Shown here: piece after piece, positions 1 through 11,300 of the stretch
Layout: every line of letters starts with the position of its first letter
Numbering within the stretch: position 1 is the stretch's first letter
From: Phorcus lineatus
Taxonomy: Eukaryota > Mollusca > Gastropoda > Trochida > Trochidae
Assembly (NCBI GenBank): GCA_921293015.1
Contig: OV121094.1
Location: forward strand, 38,190,054 to 38,254,053
Direction: 5' to 3'
Length of the DNA: 64,000 nucleotides
Program-made: the position numbers and the translations under genes
The notes under the pieces: model-generated
What the model saw: only the letters and a program-made list of their open reading frames with translations
Told to the model about the DNA's origin: nothing
The model's database searches: none

Positions 1-461
1 ATAAATTGTAATTAATATACAATTGTCTTGTTATATTTTGCTGGTTTGACTGGGGATATTTTCCTATTCCAAATTCATTCGTAACAACACCTTGAACAAC
101 GTAAAGTGGCAGTAACATACTATTTGATCGACTTAGTTCTTCATTTGATCTTTGTTAAACATAAGTTCATGCTAAAGGTTTTCAAAGGGTCAAACCATCT
201 CATTTCTCAACCTGATCACCCATCCTTAGTTGTAATTGAAATTATTAAATATCAAGCAAACACCACTGGTGGTCATTTTTGTGTGAACACATTTTAATCA
301 CTGGAGGTTTGGAAATCATTCATATATCTTTTTCGATCGTGGTATGTTTGTTTTTGAACTTCTCTTTTTGATTAAAAACCTCTGTCTTTTAATGTTTTAA
401 TATTAGAGAAGTTTTTATATAAAGAGCTTACTCATTCAACATAAGTTTTCCAAGTAGAGCA
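1..461. other. AT-rich stretch, nothing recognised
   Basis: Only short chance open frames are present (longest 63 codons at 106-297, with no recognisable domain). No repeat boundary, RNA gene or splice-like coding block could be picked out. Confidence 0.5.
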
Positions 462-735
462 AATAATGATATACATTGATATCAACAAGGAATGACATGC
501 TAGGCAATTTCATATCAAAATAATAATACAGGGGCTTCTAAATACAGACATGTATATGCAACAGATGCTGGATCTGACAATTAAGTCAACTTCTTGAAGT
601 TTACTGCCTCCGTTGATCTAATAAGAAGTCAATTGTTTCTCTGAAAGAGGAGGACGGCATATCTGTATGTCTATGTTCATTTGTCTTTTTAAGATAATCA
701 TTTGTGTGTTTCTGTATTATTTTGAAATGTATTTT
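462..735 (+). repeat. Dispersed repeat, copy 1 of an inverted pair
   Basis: This segment matches the reverse complement of 4612-4922. Shared landmarks in the same order are GCTAGGCAAT, TATCAAAATA, AGGAGGACGGCAT, ATGTCTAT and CATTTGTCTTTTT. The match is imperfect with several indels, so both copies are old. No coding capacity is seen. It may be a non-autonomous element or the outer arms of a larger unit of about 4.4 kb. Confidence 0.6.
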
Positions 736-3700
736 TCTAGTTACATATTTTGTTCATTCAAAGGATGCCTGTATGAATTTCAAGTAAGAGAGTATATCCT
801 CATTACTTGATAATAATATTATGGAATGTGGAATTAATTAAAGACTGAAGAATCTTTGCATATCAATTCTTTACCAACCGGTTTCACACAAATGTGATCA
901 TCAGGGTATGATACATGTTGTTGCTACGCATGTATAAAACCATTTCCTCTCAAAAAAGGTTTCTCCGTCATACATTCCGTCACAACCTCTGTCCTTCTAC
1001 ATGCCAGGCACGGTCTTTAATTCTAGACATCTGATTTGATGCGATCAAAGGTAGTTGTCCATTTAGCGACGCCGTTAAAAATATCAGTCAAAACGCCTCA
1101 GATATTTCCATATCTTTTCGGAAAGCTAAACTTTGTTCGAAAATACGCTTTGAATCTTCTTTACATAGCACCTTCGCCTTTTTGGCAACATCGTCATTTC
1201 ATAGGTCTCTGTCACCTCAAATATTTTATACATGCACGCGGTAATTTCATTTGTTGCAATATTGCAAGCTAGTTTATGTTTCAATGTTTTGCTGCTTGGG
1301 GAACCTGCCTGAAGCTCGTGCAGTTGTTGCGGTGTCCAGTTTAGGGCGAACATTTTGAAACTGTGTTAGACGAATTGTCCAAAACAAAGGATCGTGAAGG
1401 TTTCCTCTGTTCTTACAACAGGTTTGTTTGTGAATTTTTCACTGAAAAAGAAGTTGATGCTTTTTGTTCATCTAAAAAAATAGATGCCTAGCTATCAAAC
1501 AATTTAAAATTAAGAAACTTTTCCTCTCCTTGTAACTTTTTAGAGTGTTTCCCTTTTCACCTAAGGTGCACGATCCACTTTCCACTTTTTTGTTGGTCCA
1601 AATGTAAGTACAGTGCAGCCAAAATGACAATCGAAGTACAATTCTTTTATCCTACTCAATCTTTATAAAAGTATTTCGTGTAAAAAAAAAAACATTGGAG
1701 CTTTTTGTGTGGTTTTGAACAAAAACTCATCACATGATTCATTTCTCTGTTGCACCTCAAGTCAAATGGTTCATGAAAAGTGTGTTTTTAAAAATTCTTT
1801 TTTTCACCTGAAGTAGCTATAAAAATGTGTTTTAACTAGATGAGATATATGTAGTTCGTACAATCGTTTATTTTGATTTTCCGACAAATTATATTGTATG
1901 TATCTCAATCAAAAGCTGTAGTAACATGTGCAGGTGTTTTTGTAATGGATTTACACTAAACATGAATATGATGTTGCTATCCGTAAGCAATTGTTATTGA
2001 CACGTTAATGGATCACAGGAAAATGTATAATACATGTGAATTGAACAGCATAGGTAATAAATTGATGATGGTAAGGTAAAAATCAATTTCTGTAAATCAA
2101 TGGCCATTTATCTGCAGATATTCTGCCAATTTATTTCATATTCATTAGCTTACAGCCTTAGTAGACATATTTCAGTTAATGCCAATATACAAACAGGGCG
2201 GAACAAAACAAAGATATTCAGTCAAAAGTCATCAATTAAAACCGGCATTTTATACTAGTCTGACTGCATTTTGCATATTACCTCCTTCAGTGAAAAGGTA
2301 TAAAAATTCAATCCTGCATATAGTTATTTCTGACCTTTAATTATTTCAGCAATGAAAATATCAGACTTTCCTCCTTAAACTATGTCAGTGAAAATTTATA
2401 TTTATATATATACACATTAAGTTAAAAGGAATATGTTTGTAGAAAATCTTTCCTGAGTGAACGTGCTTTTATATTGTAAAGCTTAAATCATTCTTGTGAA
2501 GCATGAACATGATATAAGTGAACTATTCTGACAAGCAAACACAGAACTCTTTATCTTATTCTTATCTGAAAATATGTAACTTGTATTGATGAGCATCAAT
2601 TCTAGTACTAAACCTATCTCTTTCATAGGCAATTATAAAATCTACCTAGGTTTAAGTGACATTCTTTGGTGCCTTAACGTTGACTTAAGAACTTGAGGAA
2701 AGGAGTGTTATCAAATAATTACGAACTATGTAGAACGGACCGTTATTGTGTGACTCTTGGACAAGAGAACGATCAGTGTTGAAAGGTGGTCTTTTATTGA
2801 AACAGTACTAACAAAAACTCCAAATAGTAGGTTTCTATTTTCAGAAAATTATTTCTTATGGTTTTTTTTTTATTTTTACAACAAACAGTTTTTCCACAAT
2901 CTCATCACCGGAATCTAAATACCACATGAACGTGGCTTATTGTAAGATTATGAAGAGAATATGCGATTCAGTAATATCGCCATCTGTGTTTTGACTCTTA
3001 ATATCATTGTAATTTACAAATAAGATAAAATATTACGTTTGTGTGGCTTTGCCTATACATAGTAACGTAAAATAGACATCTCATTATGAACAAACTTATT
3101 CATAATAATTTATGATGTTTTAGCCATAATATTTGGTAATGTTCTCATTGTATTTTATTCCGATTTGACGTAAACGAGATGTCATTGTGTTTAACATAAC
3201 CCCAACTGGCTCTATACAGGCAATGCAATCATTTATAAGCAAAGAGACAAACAAATATACATACACATTGTTACTTAACTCAAGCATAATCTATATCTAA
3301 AAGAAAATGGCGATTGAAGAAATGTTGATGCATCAAACTACAATGTATCTCTTCAGGTCGGACAATTCTTCTGCTATTTCTCTTAATGGTACTTATGCCA
3401 ATCCGGAAAATAGCATGATCAGAAAAAATAAAAGTGAAATGACTACGGTTTCCTTTTACATTTATAATATAGTTGGTAATTGAATATTTGATAATTTGCA
3501 CATTGATGCTTTTTCAAAGTCGGCATTTCCACGATATGAATGATAGGTTGTCTAGACGTGTTATTTACAAACAAAATTACAAATCAGCTTCACTCTTGAC
3601 CCAAGGGAAATTATTGTCATCGGTGGTCATGTCATCAAAAGAACTATATAGAAAATAATCTTTTTTTTGACACCAATTTTTATACGGTCATCGCTATAAG

Positions 3701-3989
3701 TCATTACAAAATATCACCAATTGTGGCGGCTACTTGTCTACTCAGTGCTTGCCTAAACGCATATAAACTCACGGGCAAAATAAACGATACCATGTGATTA
3801 AATCTAGATTGCAGAATAAATGAACTCTTCCAAAAGAGAAACTTGACACTGACTTTCAAAGTTCAATATAAAGACCACAGATGCAAGTTAAACATTGAAA
3901 TGAAAACTAAAACGCTGTTTGAACAACTCTGTTCAATAAATTTTATTCAGAATAAGCATGATCTTTAAATGCACAGGTGCACAAGTGTT
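736..3989. other. AT-rich stretch without recognisable gene
   Basis: Short poly(A)/poly(T) runs and small open frames only (61-78 codons, for example 1036-1272 and 3280-3501 on the minus strand). None has a recognisable domain or flanking splice signals that build a longer frame. Confidence 0.5.
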
Positions 3990-4380
3990 TCAACATCATA
4001 GGGGTGCACAAATGTCAGTATCGGGTATGGCCACCGTTGGCATTGATTACTGCTTGGCACCGACGACCCATGGATGCAGTCAAGTTGTCAATCACAGCCT
4101 GTGGAATGTTCTGCCATTCATGCTGAAGTGCTGCAAGAAATCCTGGAAGTGTTTGGGGTGGTGGATTCCTACTGCGCACACGTCGATCCAGTTCGTCCCA
4201 GAGATGCTCAATTGGTGACAAATCTGGTGACCTGGCTGGCTGTAAAAGTCTTGACAAACACGTGCAACATGTGCTCGAGCACCGTACTCCTGTGAGGTTA
4301 CCCACAACATGCACAACGGTAGTCCTAACACCGTGACGATTCCCGGCCCACACCCGGTCACAATATAACATGAACAATTC
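3990..4380 (-). mobile_element. Broken Tc1/mariner transposase, C-terminal fragment
   Basis: The minus strand encodes the end of a Tc1-type transposase. The block PARSPDLSPIEHLWDELDRR is the hallmark region before the last catalytic acidic residue, and the frame ends with the usual family C terminus NGGHTRY and a TGA at 4015-4017. Just upstream, in another frame (about 4230-4300), is EYGARAHVARVCQDF, which matches the family's DNARAHVAR block with the catalytic Asp replaced. At least one frameshift therefore lies near 4225-4245. The paired-type DNA-binding domain and first Asp were not found, and no terminal inverted repeats could be assigned. This is a dead 5'-lost copy of a plain DNA transposon. 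Confidence 0.88.
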
Positions 4381-4611
4381 AGTCGATAGGTTCCTTCACA
4401 ATCTATTTCATAATTTGCCATCCAAATCCTTCTGTGCACGTATTGAAGTTTCTAGAAATAGCAACATGTTTTCTTATCAGTATTATTATAGCAAATGTAA
4501 TGAATGCAGTTAAGCAAAACACATAAACACAAGCAATGTGACATTCAAGGGCCTGAAGGTGCAAGCAAACCTTAGGCGAAAATGGGAGATGTCTTTCGAT
4601 ATATAAATATT

Positions 4612-4922
4612 CACATTTCAACATAAGATCATCGTACTATTAAAAATCAATGAGCAACATACAAGCAATAATTATCGTAAAAAAGACAAATGAATATAGA
4701 GACATAAAGGCATGCCGTCCTCCTCTTCCAGCAGTAATTAATTCCAAGCATCTGATTTGAATCTTGAGTGAGTCCAGAGAGACATTAGACTCGTAAGATC
4801 AAGCATCTGTCCTTGACACACGTCTCTATATATACACTATACAAGCTTCTTTATTGATATTTTGATAGCACATTGCCTAGCGTGTTATATATTCTTGATA
4901 TAAGTTTGTATCATCATTTATG
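4612..4922 (-). repeat. Dispersed repeat, copy 2 of an inverted pair
   Basis: Reverse-complement partner of 462-735; for example ATGCCGTCCTCCT here pairs with AGGAGGACGGCAT at about 646-660. Together the two copies bracket roughly 4 kb that includes the Tc1 remnant. Confidence 0.6.
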
Positions 4923-5879
4923 CTATACGAGAAATGTGTACACTTGTTAGAATACTTACTTACATGAATAAAAATTATATTATTAGTCCCAATCATTAGG
5001 TTCTATTCATATATACTCTATGGAAATCCCGGTAACGTTTAATGTACATCGTGTTTGTCTGATTTCATGTTTACATCTCATTCGGTGTATGATACATAAT
5101 TGTAGTTACCTACACTACACAGAACATTTATAGGTGGTGATGTTTGGTTTAACGCTATTTTCAACATTACTTCACTGATATCACGGGTGCTAGAATTAAT
5201 ATAGGAAGAAAGTTGTTTTGCCGTGAAACTTGTGTGGAACTTTAGAATCATGAGTGGTATAATTGCCTCCAAACTTTACTGCGTGTAGTACAGTTTTCTA
5301 CTTCAGACACATTTGCCGAACCCCTGGTGGAATTCAAAACCTCTTGATCCGATACCGAACGCAGTGGATTCATTAAACAGACACCGCAAGGATAAACATT
5401 ATTTGTTGTAGATAAGATATTCATATTGTCAGATATTGTCCCATCTCTATTTCGGTGTCAGTATTTGAGTATTGAATTACGAATGTTGAATGATCATACA
5501 CTTTATCCTATGTAATTAATAGCGATTTCTAATCACTTTTAAAGGTCCGATTTTAAAAATCTATTAGTAAAGGAAACTTATTTGTTACATTTAACCAACA
5601 TTAAAGATAAGTAATTCTTTACCTCAGGATGCCATGTCATGTTCCTCATTCCTATTGAAATACTATTCTTTGCTGAACTTTGATTGAGAACAACTTCTTT
5701 TGTGCGTGGACTATCTTCTTTCAACGTTCCCGTACAGTTTTAAGGTTTTATATACAGTATTTAAAGAATATTTTCTTCTTACCTTCCAACAAATACGATA
5801 CGCCATTTGTAGGTTGTAATCTAACAACATGCAACATGCAACATGCAACAACACCACGTTTAGACCCATTACAGAGAAA
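4923..5879. other. AT-rich stretch with a short heptamer repeat
   Basis: No gene is recognised. A small tandem run of the heptamer AACATGC lies at about 5825-5853. The 101-codon open frame at 5680-5985 spans this run and part of the next repeat and shows no domain, so I treat it as chance. Confidence 0.45.
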
Positions 5880-6245
5880 TCCGCGTAACATTTGTATAAA
5901 GGTTTTTATTACTCGCCCGTGTAAGATACTGCAGTGTAATATTATCCGGGGGTATTTAACTAGAGTAATACAGCTGCATGTATGACGTCGTAATATTGTG
6001 TGCTTGTGACGTCACAATGTCGGCACCACCGTGCGAAGCCGCGGAAATGTTTCGTTCAGTATACTTTCGGCATCATGCTTTATTACTTAGGTCAAATAAT
6101 AAACAGAACTTCTAAACTTCATTCAATTTCATACTATTGTTATTAAACTCGTTAATAATTTGGTATCAAACTCACTTTCGCTCGTTTGATACTGAATCAT
6201 TTACTCGTTTAATAGAAATAGTATTAAGTGCAAGGTCGTTTAGCT
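5880..6245 (+). repeat. CRE-palindrome/hairpin repeat, family B copy 1
   Basis: Partner of the inverted copy at 24378-24745. Order of parts: an opening ACTCGCCCGTGTAAGATACTGCAG, here given as ACTCGCCCGTG at about 5911, then a perfect TGACGTCA palindrome at 6007-6014, the motif AATAATAAACAGAA, and a terminal imperfect hairpin of about 100 bp (about 6126-6228) whose loop reads CTCACTTTCGCTCG and whose inner arms read GGTATCAAAC and GTTTGATAC. No coding capacity. Class unknown. Confidence 0.7.
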
Positions 6246-6333
6246 CTCTATGTCGTTACAGAACGACGTCTAGGAAAGAAGTCCTTTAAAAGAAAGTAGC
6301 AGGAAAGCATAGGTCGATGCACATCGGTATATG

Positions 6334-7435
6334 TGTTCCGTGCAATCTAGGAATGGTCACAATCTTCAGATTGTTCGAACGATCTAGGGATCATGTTTAT
6401 TCTTAGATTGTTTAAACAAGCTACAGGTTGTGTTACCGGAACACTCTGGGAATGATCACAATATCGGAATTTAAACTTATTTAGTTTTTATGTGTGTATC
6501 TGTTCAAATGATGGAGTATAGCTGTCGAGTCCAAGATTGTGAAGAGCTCACAGCTCGCCTTCATGTCAAACCAGGAAGTAAAGATGTTGATTCCAAGATT
6601 GTGAAGGCCACTCATCTTTTCTGTATATCAAACAAAGGGAATACTAGGGCACAGTTCATGATTGGGAGGAAAATGTGCTTATCTTTGTGTCCAATTTAAC
6701 AAGTATAGGAATCGGTTCCTGAAGAAGTATAGTCTAATTGAACGACAAGGTATTAACTTTTTTACCATCAAGAAAGTAAATCTCGTTGTCAAAATTCGCA
6801 GACAGATCTATATAGGAGGTGATGTATACTATTGGAATCGATTCCCTGTAATAACACTCACAGATTCAGGGTTAACTACGATATATAATAGGACAGATCG
6901 AAACCCGAACACCTTACAACTAATAACGATATGTTAAGCTAAAAGGAAAACAAATCATAATAGATTATATCCAGAAACGGATTTCGTATCCCTAGTAGGG
7001 ATGGAATCCTTTCATAATCTACGAATCGACCCTTATAGTCAATCATTTGAATATAAAAACGAGCGTAAATCCCATTACAATCTTGGAATCCGCTCCATTA
7101 CCCCCTAATTTGAAGACAAAGACAGAATTGAAGCCCTTTACAATGTAGGAATCGACCCCAATACCCATTTATGAGCATGATATGAGATCAAAGCCCTTCA
7201 CAATCAAGGAGTCGGTTGTCTATAGTCCATCAGTTTTACTTTAAGATGAGCTGAGAGGACTTAACAATCTAGGAGTCAAACCCCTATACTCCAACAGTTG
7301 AACACATACACAAAATATATCTTGATAAGCTAGTTACAAACAAATTCCTAGAATGTGATCATTCCCAGATCGTTAGGGCTCACAATCTGCAGGCTCACAA
7401 TCTGCAGATTGTGATTGTGATATACCCAAGATGGT
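6334..7435. mobile_element. Palindromic element made of ~62-bp units, copy 1
   Basis: The left half carries degenerate copies of a unit containing AAGGCGAGCTGTGAGC, CACAATCT and GAATCGACCCCTATACTCC in minus orientation (about 6500-6900). The right half carries them in plus orientation (about 6960-7310). The ends are also inverted: ACTCTGGGAATGATCACAAT at about 6450 pairs with TGTGATCATTCCCAGATCGT at about 7355. The left end GTGCAATCTAGGAATGG pairs with the right end of the second copy at about 46670-46687. No protein was found. It is best read as a non-autonomous element with very long, tandem-filled inverted repeats. Confidence 0.65.
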
Positions 7436-8125
7436 TAGTAACATATACATATCCCTAAAGAGAATTCACAACCCAAGAAGATATACCTTATTAGTGATCC
7501 CCTGTCCTTTGACCATTTTAATTCAACTGAACTAATAGGGATGTTAAGAGGATGTGTACAAATGTGTATTTAGACAACAATGTCAAACCAGATTTCTTTT
7601 ATGGGTATCAATTGTTAAATGTAACTAATAAAACAACTATTGTTTCAGGACAGCATCCTTTCAAAGATATGCCAATGAATTGTGTTTTCGTGTTATAGAT
7701 TATCTGTAATAATTCATTATAGATTTATCTATCACACAAACTCTAGTATGAACGACTTCAAATAGGCAATTTCCTTTTGGATGTAGCAACAACACACAAT
7801 CGTTATAGATGAGAGACGTTTTGTATTAACCTGATTTATATGTCTCTGAGAACTTCTTAAAGTGAGTTCCCGTGTGCTCATGGAATCAAAATATCCGACC
7901 AAAGGATTGTCAACTTACTTTGAGATATATGTAAGGCTATTCAAGTTTTGTTTGGTAAATGTCTTTACTATTACTTCCAAAACGTTCAGAGTGGTTTGGA
8001 CGAAGAAAAATCCAAATGGCAAATATTGTCAAGATAATAAATCTTCCTCGGGGTTTCAGACATGGCTTAATTTCCGACCAAATTGCTGTATTCGTCTGAA
8101 TTGTATACAAAAAGATGACCTTTAA
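7436..8125. other. AT-rich stretch, nothing firm
   Basis: Open frames at 7862-8125 (plus) and 7937-8146 (minus) show no family resemblance. No repeat could be delimited. Confidence 0.4.
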
Positions 8126-8392
8126 GCGTTCATCCAAGCTTGGCATTTCTCGGGTCCATTCAGGAAGGTTGTACTCAAAGATGCAAAGGTCAGACGTGAT
8201 GTTTTGTATGTCAGTTCAAAAGTTGCGAGTGACAAGTTTCAGTCTGATTTCAATGAGATTGATTCCAATACACCCTTATTTCAAACTACAAACAACGTTG
8301 CCATATTTGGAAAACACCGTTATTCAGTTTTGAATTCTGACTGTTTAGACGGCACAGATGGATCATCAAGTACAAAAACATTATCTGTATAG
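8126..8392 (+). other. Unrecognised 88-codon open frame, possible exon or relic
   Basis: Directly after an in-frame TAA, the frame stays open from GCG at 8126 to TAG at 8390-8392 and reads FIQAWHFSGPFRKVVL, then KDAKVRRDVLYVSSKVASDK, then a Ser/Thr/Asn-rich tail. There is no ATG start early in the frame. Composition looks more protein-like than the neighbouring frames, and CTTTAAG just before it could act as a splice acceptor. I do not recognise the family, and it may be chance. Confidence 0.15.
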
Positions 8393-10739
8393 ACAATTGT
8401 ATGGCAGTATCAGGGAAAATTATGATCATGAAAGTTATGAAGTCACGGTCAGTTTATCTTGTGTCTATGAAAATACAACTAACATACTAGCATAAGTCAA
8501 TTTTAAATTAATGACTTACAATTGTTACTTGAAAACTGAATAACAGATTAAGGGATTACTAGTTCTAACATTAAAATGTAACTCAAAAGTATGTCTTACC
8601 GAAATAATGATAAATATTTAGTAAATGATAAGATTGTACATTCATACAATAACTTTCAATTTGAAAACATAATAATTATCATCCATGATCCATATGTTTA
8701 AAGGCATTACACAATTGATTCTAGATAATTTTAAACTTTTCCTTGAGTAAATATATTTTCAGGAAAAGAAGAAATTAGTAATCAGATAATTCAACTTCTA
8801 GGGTCTTGTGACTTCCATCACCATCACGCTTCATTCAAATCATTACAAAAATAATGTAATATTTAAGAAAATGTAATAACTATGCTCTTGATTGAAACAG
8901 AACAGATATCTCTCATTTTTCATTTTATTCCGTTTTAGCAAAACATAAAACTGCAGTACGGAAACAAAATTACTTAGAGATGTCATTTAATGTCGATGCA
9001 CCAAAATACACGTTTGGAATCTGTTATTTGATTAGGAAATTCAATTCAAACTTTGATTTCTCTTCTTGTTTGAACACCAAAAGCTGAGAAAGAATCACAA
9101 AAAAGACACTGATTCGTTGTGTAACTCATTTGTCATTTGTCAAGTTTTTTTTCAATGAATTTAGTATAGAAATATGCATATTTCTTTATAGTTCAATGAC
9201 TATGAAGAAAAATATATATAATGTGAAATGAACTGTTAAATTGTTTTGAACACTCAAACAATATAGATAACTTCTTCTTTAATTCTATATACTTTTTGTC
9301 TATGTGATGGGATCTAAATTCCGGTTTTAAGCTATTGAAAATATATATTTGTGTTCATGCATTTACTTTTTTTTCTAAAACTGGAGCTAATGTTGAAAGC
9401 AGAAAGTGTCCTTGAGCTGCATGATTAAAGGAGATTAAGTCAAACATGTAACTGAACATTGATTACATTGCAACAACATTGATTATGTAATTGAATTTCT
9501 ATAAATATTTAATTTTACTTTTCAATTTTGAACCTAATTACAATGCAACTCATGAAAAATCAAAGTCGTTAATTTTTTTAACTAAACTATATAAGACTTT
9601 ACAATTATTTTCCAGAACACATTCCTTATTTGATTACTCCCGTAAGGATGTAGAAGTGATATTCTTATTCATATTTTTCATGAAAAGCCGTTTAACATTA
9701 TCAACAAAACCGAATAAAAGGTTAGTTGTATTATCGAGCAAAATAAAGTAAATACATATTTTAAAATTTGTTGTTATTCGTATCAGGTTTAACACATATT
9801 ATCTTTTCATCCCTGCTACAATTTTGAGTTTATTTATTTTTGAAATCCCAATATCTTATTTAGGAATATTTCAAGCAAGTTAGTGGTTTCAATAAATTAA
9901 GTGCTGATTTGCTACCAGATATCTTATTATGAAAGATTGGTTATATAGGTTATTTAACTGCATGTATTTATAAATATATTGATTTCAAACGAAGCTATTA
10001 TCATTGTAACATTGTAAGGAAAAACAATCATCATAAAACATGCCGATCGTTATAGGCAATAGGAAAATTGAGATGAACGAATGACTAGAACCACTGTTTT
10101 ATATGGGTAACAAACTGTCTTATGTGATGCCTGGGAGGTATTTCTACTGCTATATTACATTAAACTAGTAGTAATTGTTTACTAGCGTTTGAAATAGTCG
10201 ACGAGGCTCTCCTTTTAGTATGCACTAATGGTTTAAAACGCTGGAATGATTATTGCATTAATATATATTTAGTCTGTGATAAGCGTTTTTTAAATCAAAT
10301 CATGAAATATTACTTATCAGAAACTCACCATATTTTAATGTATATTGAAAGAGGCAGCAGATAATCTCCTGATCTTTTCTTGCAAAGCTTATTGCATGAT
10401 TGCTAATATCCCTTCTCCTTGCGTTGATGAAAACTTTATCAGTGTACTGTGAAACAGGATTATTACTGGCGGGTCTATTGAAGGGTTGTTATTTTCTCTA
10501 TATGAACAATCATCTATGAGCCTTTTAAGTAAGGATTCAAATGTCTGAATTGGAACTTTGTGATGAGATAGATGAATTTACCAAGAAAAATAACTCAAAA
10601 CCAAGTTGTTATGTAAGGCATATCTCTATTTTCAATGTACATTATTTTCTGTAATATCAATGTTCATTAACATAGTACTTAATTATGCTCAGTCTTGAAA
10701 TTGCTCTTTTTAAATACATTAATTTCATTTCATTTCACA
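8393..10739. other. AT-rich stretch without recognisable gene
   Basis: Long, strongly AT-biased sequence with only short open frames (longest 86 codons at 9491-9751, lysine- and phenylalanine-rich as expected from AT bias). Nothing else was seen. Confidence 0.45.
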
Positions 10740-11300
10740 CAGGTATGATATTTTGTATATCTTTACCAGTCACATAAAATTCAGTCAACACACATTTCAA
10801 ACGTATAACATCATGATATAATCATTGTCGATATATGCACATGTGCACATGACACCTTCCATTATCAAATATTGTCTTATCGTAAGTTATCGTATTCACC
10901 GTCTGTGATTATCAAATTATCATGCCGAAGCACGCCCTGCTAGGATAAAGGACTTTTTGTTTTCCACTTATGGGCAGTTCCAATTTACACAAAATTTTGA
11001 TAAAAAATTAATGCAAGTGAATGTGCCATATAATTTGAACGGAATTCATGTTAATGGATTATAGTCGTTGCTCTTGATAGGGAACTGAATATCAAACCCA
11101 TAAAAACACACTTTCTTGTTTAATAATGTCATCCATAAAAATATTACCTGTACAGTGTGATTTTTCATATTTTGATCGTAACAACAGTAATAACATATTT
11201 CCGATAAGTGCACATGATACCCTTCCTTATCAAAGAGTGTCGTAAATTCTTCTCTCAATATCAAATTATTTAACTGAAGCGCGTCGACCCAAGGTTAGAG
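10740..11300 (+). repeat. Diverged local direct repeat
   Basis: The segments near 10835-10920 and 11210-11275 share GTGCACATGA, ACCTTCC or CCCTTCC, TTATCAAA and ATATCAAATTAT in the same order, about 370 bp apart. The surrounding bases are similar but heavily changed, which suggests an old local tandem duplication. Confidence 0.3.
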
